Source: an uncultured Solobacterium sp. (GTDB lineage: Bacteria > Bacillota_I > Bacilli_A > Erysipelotrichales > Erysipelotrichaceae). Taken from it: a DNA stretch of 15,939 nt. Location: the NCBI GenBank assembly GCA_937895985.1, contig CALBKL010000272.1, positions 1 through 15,939 of the forward strand. Reading direction: 5' to 3'. Positions within the stretch are counted from its first letter, which is position 1, and every line of letters starts with the position of its first letter. The notes beneath the pieces were generated by a model. The model did no database searches and was not told the DNA's origin. It was given only the letters and a program-made list of their open reading frames with translations. The translations under genes were made by a program, and so were the position numbers. Shown one piece after another: positions 1-7,196 of this stretch.

Positions 1-499
1 ACTGTTCTGCAGAAACCTTATCCAATAAACAAACCTTACGATTGTTTTCGATATCATTTGTAGAGAAAGCTCTACCACCACTTACAACTAAACCATTTGT
101 CTGTAAATATGTATCATCGATACCGTATACATATCCACCTGTTAAGGAGTTTGTCAGATGGAATACACCATCGTATACCTGACGGCGATGATAGAGTGAT
201 ACATTCACTACACCAGGAATATTCTTTAAATCATCTTTTTGAGAAGCAGAGATCTCTCTGTACTTACCAGGGATACCCTGTCCAAAATCATATTCCCAGT
301 CACCTTGTGTCATACGTACATTGACTGTATTAACACCTGAACCGATGAGGTTGGTTTGAATTTGTTCATTTGTACCTTTGATCGTGGAAACGATAGCAAT
401 GATTGCCGCAATACCGATAATAATACCTAGCATTGTTAGAATCGAACGCATTTTGTGTGATAGAATTCCACGAATAGATAATCTAATATTTTCAACCAT
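1..499 (-). CDS. MacB-like ABC transporter permease (FtsX family), 3' end beyond the window
   Basis: Only the first 166 residues are visible; the gene continues past the left edge. It starts MVENIRLSIRG, has a membrane segment at about residues 19-38 (SILTMLGIIIGIAAIIAIVS), then an extracytoplasmic stretch (GSGVNTVNVR, YVYGIDDTYL, GGRAFSTNDIENNRKVCLL). This is the order of the MacB periplasmic core domain in family permeases such as B. subtilis YknZ. The expected role is the membrane subunit of a tripartite-style exporter with the upstream ATPase and adaptors; the substrate is unknown. The ATG overlaps the preceding stop codon by one base (TAATG), and a GGAGG motif lies 6 nt upstream inside the previous gene, so translation is probably coupled. 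The three remaining family membrane segments would lie outside the window. Confidence 0.9.
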   Translation of the reverse strand, partial: MVENIRLSIRGILSHKMRSILTMLGIIIGIAAIIAIVSTIKGTNEQIQTNLIGSGVNTVNVRMTQGDWEYDFGQGIPGKYREISASQKDDLKNIPGVVNVSLYHRRQVYDGVFHLTNSLTGGYVYGIDDTYLQTNGLVVSGGRAFSTNDIENNRKVCLLDKVSAEQ

Positions 500-2241
500 T
501 AGTAGCCTCCATACATATTGTCTTCCATACCGATTTGTGTACGAGTTCCTTCTATCGCACCATCACCATATGGGAAGGCAATATAATCTGTATCTGAAAG
601 GCCAGATAATACTTCAGTTGACATATTGAAATATACCTTACCAGTCTTGATATATGTCTTAACAAGCTTACCATCCACATCCTTCATAACATACTTTTGT
701 CCGTGTTCATCACGGATGAAAGCGTTGCTGAGATAAATAGAAGATGTATCTGTATTCTCTTGTTGGATTGATAAGGCAAGATAAGAACCTTGTTTTAAAT
801 CATCACCCTTTTCAATATATGCAGTAAAACCATACATTGAAACATTTGGATTACCACCATAGAAACCTTCACCTGAATTTGTCGGGAAGTTGTCAATATG
901 TGTCACAACTGCTTCATAGATGGATCCTGTTTCATAACTTGTAACAGACACTTTTGTGCCCTTTTGAATTGTTGCTAATAATAACTCAGAGATAGAACCC
1001 TTAACTTCTGTTCCAGTTCCACCTGCAACAGTTAAGAATGGTGTTCCATCTGTAGGGACATTGTTCATATCCTTTAGACCTTTGATAACACCACTACGTT
1101 TAGCGTAAACAACTCCATCTGCTAACTGTGTCTGTAGTTCTGATAGTTCAAGTTGTTTACGACGAACATCGATATCATACTCACGAACTTCAGATTCCTT
1201 GGCATGAATTGCACGTACAAGTTCAGATGCTGTCATACCTTCTGGTTCAATTTCAGGTTCCGGAAGTTGTGGTTCGATAAGATTCATACGAATTACACGT
1301 GTCTGAATATCAAGTTTTGCCATATCCTCTGTTACAGTACCTAAGATTGACTTTAACTTATCTACAGATACTAACCAAGAATCTTCAAGACCCTTCGTCT
1401 TATCGTCCTCTGAATAAACGTCTATAGAAACGTAGAATGTCTTTCCATCAGTTTCTGCTTTCTGGATGAGTTCCTTAATAAACTTACCAGAAAGGAAGCC
1501 ATCATGTTTAATCGCAAAGTGATATGGATTTGCCTTTGTACCCTTTGCATATGTATTTACAGCAGGAACTGCTGGCGTTGGCGTAGGAGTAGGTGCAGGA
1601 GTAGGTGTTGGAGTTGGAGTAGGAGTTGGAGTAGGAGTTGGCGTAGCTGTTGGATCTGGAGTCGGTGTAGGAGTTGGAGTTACTGGAGTTGTTGCCTCAT
1701 CGAGATCCTTTGTAAACTCTGTATCCTCATCCGTTAACGCATTCAGATAATTCCATACTTTATTTTCTTCCACCTGTGTTACTGCTTCTGCATCCACTTT
1801 ATATTCTGGCTCTGGTGCAGGAGTCGGTGTTGGTACTACTCTTCTTTCCACCGGCTTTGTATTTTGTAATTGTTGTAATTCTTTTCTAGCTTGTTCTAAA
1901 CGAAGCTGTGTAGTAGAGATTTCAATCTTCTTTAATTCCACTGTATAGTTCAAGCTAGTAATATCATATGCAAGTAACTTATCACCGACAGATACAGTTT
2001 GTCCTTCCATAACATACACCGCACTGATGATTTGTGATGCGGATGGTGTAACAGTCTGTGTAGCTGGATCTGATACTAGTCCACTCATCTGCGATTCCAT
2101 TGGATTACCACCCATATTCATCGTGCTCACTTGCACAACATCCACCTTGCGAGATGCCTTGCGATATTGCAGGATTCCAAAGTATCCAATGACGAAGGCC
2201 GCAACGATAGAAACACTAATAATAACTCGTTTTTTATTCAT
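499..2241 (-). CDS. Second HlyD/MacA-type membrane-fusion adaptor, with a Pro-Thr-linker insertion in the hairpin
   Basis: 580 residues. Residues 6-25 form an N-terminal membrane anchor. The first half of a biotinyl-lipoyl-like domain is at about 58-93 (IISAVYVMEGQTVSVGDKLL), a first coiled-coil helix at 97-128, a second helix at about 337-374, and the second lipoyl half at 376-406 (KRSGVIKGL...GTPFLTVAGG). A beta-barrel-like C-terminal part follows. Between the helices lies an insertion of about 205 residues: an acidic stretch (146-183), a Pro-Thr linker (186-226), and a compact module (231-300, with KANPYHFAIKHDGFLSGKF and TFYVSIDVYSEDD). Ordinary adaptors of this family have about 350-400 residues and only a short hairpin turn. 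The ATG overlaps the ATPase gene by 8 nt and has a strong AGGAGG upstream. The adaptor fold is clear from the motifs; the inserted module's function is unknown. Confidence 0.88.
   Translation of the reverse strand: MNKKRVIISVSIVAAFVIGYFGILQYRKASRKVDVVQVSTMNMGGNPMESQMSGLVSDPATQTVTPSASQIISAVYVMEGQTVSVGDKLLAYDITSLNYTVELKKIEISTTQLRLEQARKELQQLQNTKPVERRVVPTPTPAPEPEYKVDAEAVTQVEENKVWNYLNALTDEDTEFTKDLDEATTPVTPTPTPTPDPTATPTPTPTPTPTPTPTPAPTPTPTPAVPAVNTYAKGTKANPYHFAIKHDGFLSGKFIKELIQKAETDGKTFYVSIDVYSEDDKTKGLEDSWLVSVDKLKSILGTVTEDMAKLDIQTRVIRMNLIEPQLPEPEIEPEGMTASELVRAIHAKESEVREYDIDVRRKQLELSELQTQLADGVVYAKRSGVIKGLKDMNNVPTDGTPFLTVAGGTGTEVKGSISELLLATIQKGTKVSVTSYETGSIYEAVVTHIDNFPTNSGEGFYGGNPNVSMYGFTAYIEKGDDLKQGSYLALSIQQENTDTSSIYLSNAFIRDEHGQKYVMKDVDGKLVKTYIKTGKVYFNMSTEVLSGLSDTDYIAFPYGDGAIEGTRTQIGMEDNMYGGY
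1564..1686 (-). repeat. Degenerate 6/12-bp repeat encoding a Pro-Thr linker
   Basis: On the plus strand this tract is built of GGAGTT, GGAGTA and close variants in tandem, read on the minus strand as alternating Pro-Thr codons with occasional Ala and Asp (adaptor residues 186-226). A second, short Pro-Thr piece (VPTPTPAPEPE, residues 136-146) lies further upstream in the same gene. Codons vary between ACT, ACA, ACG and CCA, CCT, CCG, GCA types only modestly, so the tract could lengthen or shorten in 6-base steps without breaking the frame. Confidence 0.85.
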
Positions 2242-2908
2242 GCGTGCCCTCCTGTATCATGCCATCAATAATATGAATTACACGCTTTGCCATACTTGCG
2301 ACATGTGCATCATGTGTAATCATAACGATTGTGACACCCTCTTTGTTTAACTCTTCAAATAATTCCATCACTTGTTTACCAGATGCTTGGTCAAGTGCTC
2401 CTGTTGGCTCATCTGCTAGAAGAATACGCGGATGATTAATGAGTGCTCGTGCAATCGCTACACGCTGCTTTTGACCACCAGACAATTGGTTTGGTTTAAA
2501 GTTTACACGTTCGCCTAAGCCAACCTTGGTAAGTGCTTCAATCGCAGCCTTTTCACGTTCTGACTTTGGAACACCTGCATACACAAGCGGTAAAGCTACG
2601 TTTTCAATAGCAGTTTCCCCTGGTAAAAGTTCAAATGTTTGAAATACAAAACCAATCTTCTTTAAACGTACTTCTGATAACTCATTTTCTGAGATATGCG
2701 AAATATCTGTACCATCTAGTTCATAAGTTCCTTCTGTACAGCGGTCTAAACAACCAATGATATTCATTAGCGTTGTCTTACCAGAACCAGAAGGACCCAT
2801 AATTGCGACATACTCACCTTCTTCTACCTGTATTGAAACATTCTTTAAAACAGGTACTTCAATGGTGCCACCATAACTTTTATAGATTCCTTGTAAGTTC
2901 AATAACAT
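2234..2908 (-). CDS. ABC transporter ATP-binding protein, MacB/LolD type
   Basis: 224 residues, the usual length for this family. All nucleotide-binding motifs are intact: Walker A GPSGSGKTT (38-46), Q-loop glutamine Q90, signature LSGGQ (142-146), Walker B RILLADEP (161-168) followed by TGALD, and switch histidine H199 in MITHD. The FVFQTFELLPGETAIENVALPL stretch around residues 87-108 is typical of the MacB/LolD/FtsE group, as in YknY. It should be the cytoplasmic motor that drives the adjacent permease. The gene starts 2 nt after the first adaptor's stop; its ribosome site (GGAGAA) is inside the end of that gene. Its own 3' end overlaps the second adaptor by 8 nt, so all four genes are expected on one transcript. 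Confidence 0.95.
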   Translation of the reverse strand: MLLNLQGIYKSYGGTIEVPVLKNVSIQVEEGEYVAIMGPSGSGKTTLMNIIGCLDRCTEGTYELDGTDISHISENELSEVRLKKIGFVFQTFELLPGETAIENVALPLVYAGVPKSEREKAAIEALTKVGLGERVNFKPNQLSGGQKQRVAIARALINHPRILLADEPTGALDQASGKQVMELFEELNKEGVTIVMITHDAHVASMAKRVIHIIDGMIQEGTHE

Positions 2909-2910
2909 AT

Positions 2911-4059
2911 TTATTCTCCACTTCCTACTGTAGAGATAGATTCTGTCTTCATACCTTCTTTATAGTCTTCCATTGGCCATGCGATACTATCAGATTCAGA
3001 TACCCCAGATTTAATCTCATATTGGTACAGATTTTCATCTAATTCACCAATTTCAACTTCACGCTTTTCTAAGCGATGATTCTGATTGGCAACCCATAGA
3101 TATGCTTTATCGCCTTCCATCACGATATAAGATGCATCTAACCAAATGCCATCCTTCTTCACAGCAGTTCCGTTATTCTTTTCTAAATACACGTGCTGGC
3201 CTAACATTAAGCCATCTGAAGAATCTAATGAAATATAGAATGGATACGTACTGGCCTTTTCAGAATTACTAGAGCCGCCCATGCTGTACATATCATTTTG
3301 TTTTGCATTTGGTTCTGTCTTGATTTCTGTAATTTTTCCTGTCCAGAACTTTGACTCATCCGTTCTAGAACGTACAATCATCTCTTCTCCAAGAGAAATA
3401 GATGTAATAGATGTTTCATCAATAGTACCCTTGACTCTAAATTCACCAGATTGTGAGATTTCGATAAAGGCAGTTGCATTACCTTGCGCATCGGTACTAT
3501 TTTCATTGATAGCCTTAATAATACCGGTTGTATTAGCAAGCACATCCGCAGTATCGATTTCTTTTTGTTTTGCAGCTAAATCCAACTGTTTTTGTTGGAT
3601 AGATAACTGTGCAACACGAATATCATTTTCCGCAATCGCAACCTGGCTGGTATCACCACTAGCCTTATATTCAGAGATTGCATTATTCTTGTCCGTAATT
3701 GTGCCTCTTAATGATTCAATATCTAGATTGATTGAGCTAATTTGTTTCTGTGCTTCTGAAACATCATAGCGGAAAAGAACTGTTGAAGGAATTACCTGAT
3801 CACCAACAGATACAAATACTTGTTCAATCTTCTTCTCTTGGTTTTTATTCACCTTCACACTCTGCTGGGATTCAACCACACCAGAGTAACGATCATTTCC
3901 ACCACCAGAAAAACCCATGATATTACTAATGGTATCTACGTAGGCAACTGTTCCTCCACTAGCACCACCTAGATTCCTTTGGAAAAAGGTAAATATTGTA
4001 GCAACAATCGCCACAACCGCAACAAGTATCGCAATCAAAATCTTTTTATTTTTTAACAT
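2911..4059 (-). CDS. HlyD/MacA-type membrane-fusion adaptor (first of two)
   Basis: 382 residues, a normal size for a YknX-like adaptor. Residues 5-26 form an N-terminal membrane segment. A first lipoyl half is at about 57-99 (RYSGVVESQQSVKV...VSVGDQVIPSTVLFRYD). A helical hairpin spans about 101-170 with heptad-like Ile/Leu spacing, and the second lipoyl half is at about 171-205 (LANTTGIIKAINEN, TAFIEISQSGEF). A beta-barrel and membrane-proximal domain follow. In Gram-positives such proteins link a MacB-type permease to its substrate outside the membrane. It opens the operon; AGGAGA sits 7 nt before the ATG. The first part between the anchor and the lipoyl domain is Gly/Ser-rich. The substrate is not evident. 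Confidence 0.9.
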   Translation of the reverse strand: MLKNKKILIAILVAVVAIVATIFTFFQRNLGGASGGTVAYVDTISNIMGFSGGGNDRYSGVVESQQSVKVNKNQEKKIEQVFVSVGDQVIPSTVLFRYDVSEAQKQISSINLDIESLRGTITDKNNAISEYKASGDTSQVAIAENDIRVAQLSIQQKQLDLAAKQKEIDTADVLANTTGIIKAINENSTDAQGNATAFIEISQSGEFRVKGTIDETSITSISLGEEMIVRSRTDESKFWTGKITEIKTEPNAKQNDMYSMGGSSNSEKASTYPFYISLDSSDGLMLGQHVYLEKNNGTAVKKDGIWLDASYIVMEGDKAYLWVANQNHRLEKREVEIGELDENLYQYEIKSGVSESDSIAWPMEDYKEGMKTESISTVGSGE

Positions 4060-4088
4060 ACAATTCTCCTGTATCTTCTATAACAGTT

Positions 4089-4129
4089 TATATCTAGCAA
4101 AATGATATCTTTTCTATGATATAACTAGA
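4089..4129 (-). promoter_or_regulatory. Repeat-rich control region upstream of the exporter operon
   Basis: The 119 nt upstream of the first adaptor gene contain two copies of TATAWCTAG (4089-4097 and 4120-4128) spaced 31 bp start to start, close to three helical turns. Between them are two exact copies of ATGATAT (4102-4108 and 4116-4122). No unambiguous -35/-10 pair for the operon could be fixed; a TATAAA (minus strand, 4087-4092) and a TAGAAA with TTGTTA are both weak. The arrangement looks like tandem regulator sites, but this is inference from the repeats only. Confidence 0.3.
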
Positions 4130-4178
4130 CTCTTTAACAATATTCTACCATCTTGCAAGTTTAGTATATATAACAAAA

Positions 4179-4208
4179 GTGACAATTCCATTACAATCCA
4201 ACTATAAT
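4179..4208 (+). promoter_or_regulatory. Promoter for the LtaS-like gene, predicted to make a leaderless mRNA
   Basis: GTGACA (4179-4184, -35-like) and a perfect TATAAT (4203-4208) are separated by 18 bp. The expected transcription start, about 7 nt after the -10 box, falls on the A of the ATG at 4215. No Shine-Dalgarno motif fits between the -10 box and the ATG; the six bases there are ATTCTT. Confidence 0.65.
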
Positions 4209-4214
4209 ATTCTT

Positions 4215-6212
4215 ATGAATAAATTAAGACGCATCACTTCACTCCTAATCACGACCATTTTGTTGATCGCAAATATCTATTTTTATCAAGATTATCATAA
4301 ACTCGATCCAACAAATACCATGTTTTTCATCACAATCATCGTATCGTTCCTACCAATTCTTCTAAAATGGATACCCCATAAACCAAAAATCGATACGACA
4401 ATCAAAGTGATTACAATCATGCTTGTACCGCTACTGATAGAAATGTCAGTCGAACTCTGCAATAATAACTTACTCTCTGATATCGAAGGTATCGGTAATG
4501 TATTTGTAAACTACGGTATTATTCTTCTGATTGCGATGATATTCTACATACTATTTGCAAGCATGAAAATCTCTTTTGCGATTACCACAGTTGTTCTATG
4601 TATTTTTGGAATCGCGAACATGTATGTAAAACAGTTTAAAGGTATTCCACTTTTACCATGGGATATAAGCGTGATTAAAACAGCAGCCGGTGTCGCATCC
4701 AACTATCAACTAACATTCAATGTTCAGATACTCTTTACACTAACTGTTATCAATATCATCTTTGCGCTATTATTCTGGCTACCAAAAGCAAAGAAGACAA
4801 AACAGCGAATGCTTTATCGTACAATTTGTCTCTTTCTTTCAGCCGCAATTCTTATCACTTTCTATGGTACGGATTTCTTCCAAGTAACATTTGGCGCAAC
4901 ACCAGACTTCTTTAATCAAGCAAGAGGCTACGAAAACTATGGAGCGATTGCGGAATTCTTCGTAAACACACGTTACTTATCACTAGAAAAGCCGCATGGA
5001 TATGATGTAGAAACACTTGCAACACAATTAAAAGAGAATATAACTTCAACACAATCCATCACAGAAACAGCACTTGGTCAGCGTCCAAATGCAACGGTAG
5101 AACATCCAAATATCATTACGATTATGAATGAAGCGTTCTCCGATTTACAAGTGATTGGAAAGTTTGAAACAGATAAAGATTATCTTTCCTTTGAAAATAG
5201 TATGAAGGATGATAAAAATACCATTCAAGGAAATGTATATGTTTCTACAATCGGAACAGGTACTAGTAATACGGAATATGAATTCTTAACCGGTAACTCT
5301 ATGGCCTTTTTACCAATTGGTTCAAATGCCTATACGCTTTATGAAAAACATACTCAACCTGGTTTTGCGATGACGTTATCGGATCAAAACTATAGTACAA
5401 CCGCCTTCCATCCTTATTACAAAGAAAACTGGAATCGTGTGAATACTTATCAATACATGAACTTTGATAGATATATCGGCATAGAGGATATTACAAATTA
5501 TCAGAAGCTACGAAACTACATCTCAGATGAATGGGATTTCCAACATGTTATCAATTTATATGAACAACGTGATACATCAAAACCATTCTTCATGTTTAAT
5601 GTGACGATGCAAAATCACTCTCCATACAATACAGGGTTACTTCGCGATGTTCACATCACTTCTATGAAGGGTGATTATCCACAAACAGAGGAATATCTCA
5701 GTGTCATTCGCCGTAGCGATATGGCTTTAGAACAACTTGTAAATTACTTCAAGAATGTCTCTGAGCCAACGATTATCCTCATGTATGGAGACCACCAACC
5801 ATTTATTGAAGATGAATTCTATGAAGAACTTTATGGTAAAAGTCTACACGATCTAAGTGATGCGGAAAATCAACGTAGATATATCACCCATTTCTTCATG
5901 TGGGCTAACTATGATATTCCTAGTGGCACAATCCCTTATATCAGTGCAAACTATCTCAGCACCCTACTTGCGGAAAACGCAAATGTTAAGCTAACTCCAT
6001 ATCAAAATTTCCAACAGAATATATATCAGGATGTACCTGTTGTATCTGCACTAGGTTGTATTGATAAAGATGGTAACTACTTTGTGTATGGGGATACAAA
6101 TACATATTCCAATAGACTTCAAACTTATGCACAACTTGCCTATAACAACCTCATTGAAGAAGAAAAACGGAAAAATGAATTATTCACTCTTCTTCCTACA
6201 AATCCAAAATAA
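4215..6212 (+). CDS. LTA synthase family protein (LtaS-like, sulfatase-fold phosphoglycerol transferase)
   Basis: 665 residues from the ATG at 4215. About five hydrophobic segments lie in the first 220 residues, followed by an extracellular sulfatase-type domain. Residues matching the LtaS active site are visible: metal ligand E306 in IITIMNEAFSD, nucleophile T350 in GTGTSNTEYE, substrate-side H468 in MQNHSPY, and D526-H527 in YGDHQPF. Enzymes of this family transfer glycerol phosphate from phosphatidylglycerol to a lipoteichoic acid-type polymer on the outer face of the membrane. A frame-compatible GTG at 4179 would add 12 residues, but that GTG is the -35 box of the promoter and those residues are not hydrophobic, so the ATG is preferred. 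The length matches the family. Which polymer is made is not shown. Confidence 0.92.
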   Translation: MNKLRRITSLLITTILLIANIYFYQDYHKLDPTNTMFFITIIVSFLPILLKWIPHKPKIDTTIKVITIMLVPLLIEMSVELCNNNLLSDIEGIGNVFVNYGIILLIAMIFYILFASMKISFAITTVVLCIFGIANMYVKQFKGIPLLPWDISVIKTAAGVASNYQLTFNVQILFTLTVINIIFALLFWLPKAKKTKQRMLYRTICLFLSAAILITFYGTDFFQVTFGATPDFFNQARGYENYGAIAEFFVNTRYLSLEKPHGYDVETLATQLKENITSTQSITETALGQRPNATVEHPNIITIMNEAFSDLQVIGKFETDKDYLSFENSMKDDKNTIQGNVYVSTIGTGTSNTEYEFLTGNSMAFLPIGSNAYTLYEKHTQPGFAMTLSDQNYSTTAFHPYYKENWNRVNTYQYMNFDRYIGIEDITNYQKLRNYISDEWDFQHVINLYEQRDTSKPFFMFNVTMQNHSPYNTGLLRDVHITSMKGDYPQTEEYLSVIRRSDMALEQLVNYFKNVSEPTIILMYGDHQPFIEDEFYEELYGKSLHDLSDAENQRRYITHFFMWANYDIPSGTIPYISANYLSTLLAENANVKLTPYQNFQQNIYQDVPVVSALGCIDKDGNYFVYGDTNTYSNRLQTYAQLAYNNLIEEEKRKNELFTLLPTNPK

Positions 6213-6224
6213 GTACTGTATAAT
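6195..6224 (+). promoter_or_regulatory. Promoter for the Mrr-type gene, predicted to make a leaderless mRNA
   Basis: A perfect TATAAT (6219-6224) lies 6 nt before the ATG at 6231. The block TATAATATCCTTATGAAT differs at a single base from the block at the start of the preceding gene. The -35 match is poor (CCTACA, 6195-6200, 18 bp spacing). No purine-rich ribosome site is present. The gene lies only 18 nt after the preceding stop, so readthrough from the upstream gene is also possible. Confidence 0.5.
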
Positions 6225-6230
6225 ATCCTT

Positions 6231-7181
6231 ATGAATGGAATTCAATACGAACGCAGTTGTGCAAAATACCTATCCTCACTAGGGTATAAAAATATAACTC
6301 TTACTAAGGCAAGTGGTGACCAAGGCATTGATATCATCGCTACCAAAGGAAGCTTGAAATATGGTTTTCAGTGTAAGTACTATAGTGGAACCGTTGGTAA
6401 CGATGCAGTTCAGCAGGCCTTCTCTGGCATCGCTTATTACAAACTAGATAAAGCAGTTGTGATTACAAATAGCGACTTCTCCTCTGGTGCTCGTAAGTTA
6501 GCGGAAGAGGTAGATGTCCTATTATGGGACCATGTTGAACCAATGGAAGAAGATAGTCGATACACGCTATATCAAGTAATGGCAATTCTATTCTTTGGCT
6601 GGTCTATTATTCAGCTCTATCAAATCTTCTATAGTACTGAGCCAACCAAAGACTATCAGTTTATTTCGTATAGTCTATTGTTTATCTCATCCTTTTTACA
6701 GGCAATTCCACATCATGCAAGAATCGCAACAAGTATTGCACTTATACTCTCTTCCATTCATGCATATATGTATTCTGTACAGAAGACATTCTCACTTTTT
6801 ACATTAGATTATTACCAGATTGCGTTATTTGTCTTTATTCTCATTACTTTCATTCGATTGGTTTACTACATTAAAAAGTATTCTATACGAAGACAAGCCA
6901 ATAAACGCAATCAGTTACGTCAAGATATTCAACAGACACGTTATACAATTGCACAGAATATGGCAGAGATACTAGCAAATGAATTTGACTGTAATGTAAA
7001 AGTAATTGATACAAAAGTACAAGATAACAATCTCATTATTACTTTACAAACAAATCGCACACAGACAAATCAATTATCTGCTGTAGAAGAAAAACTAAAT
7101 CATATCCAAGAGAATGCTCAGTTTGAACTACGTGCTACGGCACTACATATGATTGAATTAACGATCAAAGCCAGTCACTAA
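6231..7181 (+). CDS. Membrane-anchored Mrr-like restriction endonuclease-fold protein
   Basis: 316 residues in three parts. Residues 1-103 match the Mrr catalytic domain: E7, the GDQGIDIIA motif with D34, the Q47-C-K49 pair that closes the PD-(D/E)xK active site, and the trailing AVVITNSDFSSGARKLA block. Four hydrophobic segments follow at about 112-132, 143-160, 165-183 and 194-214. Residues 216-316 are a soluble tail with a basic start (KKYSIRRQANKR) and a predicted alpha/beta portion that I do not recognise. Mrr-family enzymes cleave DNA, often modified DNA; the active-site residues are intact here, so nuclease activity is likely but not shown. The four membrane segments distinguish it from E. 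coli Mrr. It lies 18 nt after the LtaS-like gene, with its own -10 box; no methyltransferase is adjacent. Confidence 0.8.
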   Translation: MNGIQYERSCAKYLSSLGYKNITLTKASGDQGIDIIATKGSLKYGFQCKYYSGTVGNDAVQQAFSGIAYYKLDKAVVITNSDFSSGARKLAEEVDVLLWDHVEPMEEDSRYTLYQVMAILFFGWSIIQLYQIFYSTEPTKDYQFISYSLLFISSFLQAIPHHARIATSIALILSSIHAYMYSVQKTFSLFTLDYYQIALFVFILITFIRLVYYIKKYSIRRQANKRNQLRQDIQQTRYTIAQNMAEILANEFDCNVKVIDTKVQDNNLIITLQTNRTQTNQLSAVEEKLNHIQENAQFELRATALHMIELTIKASH

Positions 7182-7196
7182 GACTGGCTTTGTTTT
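7167..7196 (+). terminator. Terminator shared by two convergent genes
   Basis: A perfect 10-bp stem (7167-7176 with 7182-7191) encloses a 5-nt loop and is followed by GTTTTT on the plus strand. The loop bases (ACTAA) contain the TAA stop of the plus-strand gene and, on the other strand, the TAG stop of the minus-strand gene. In the minus direction only three U residues follow the stem, so termination there is probably weaker. Confidence 0.85.

Noticed and set aside
1564..1686. The GGAGTT/GGAGTA tract as a CRISPR array or non-coding satellite
   Set aside because: There are no unique spacers and the tract stays in frame as a Pro-Thr linker inside a well-supported adaptor gene.
1504..1737. Plus-strand Cys/Trp/Ser-Arg-rich reading frame opposite the adaptor gene
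   Set aside because: Its composition is simply the antisense of the Pro-Thr repeat; it has no ribosome site or family features.
4179..4214. GTG at 4179 as start of the LtaS-like gene (12 extra residues)
   Set aside because: The GTG forms part of the -35 box and the extension spans the TATAAT box; the ATG at 4215 begins a typical basic-then-hydrophobic N-terminus.
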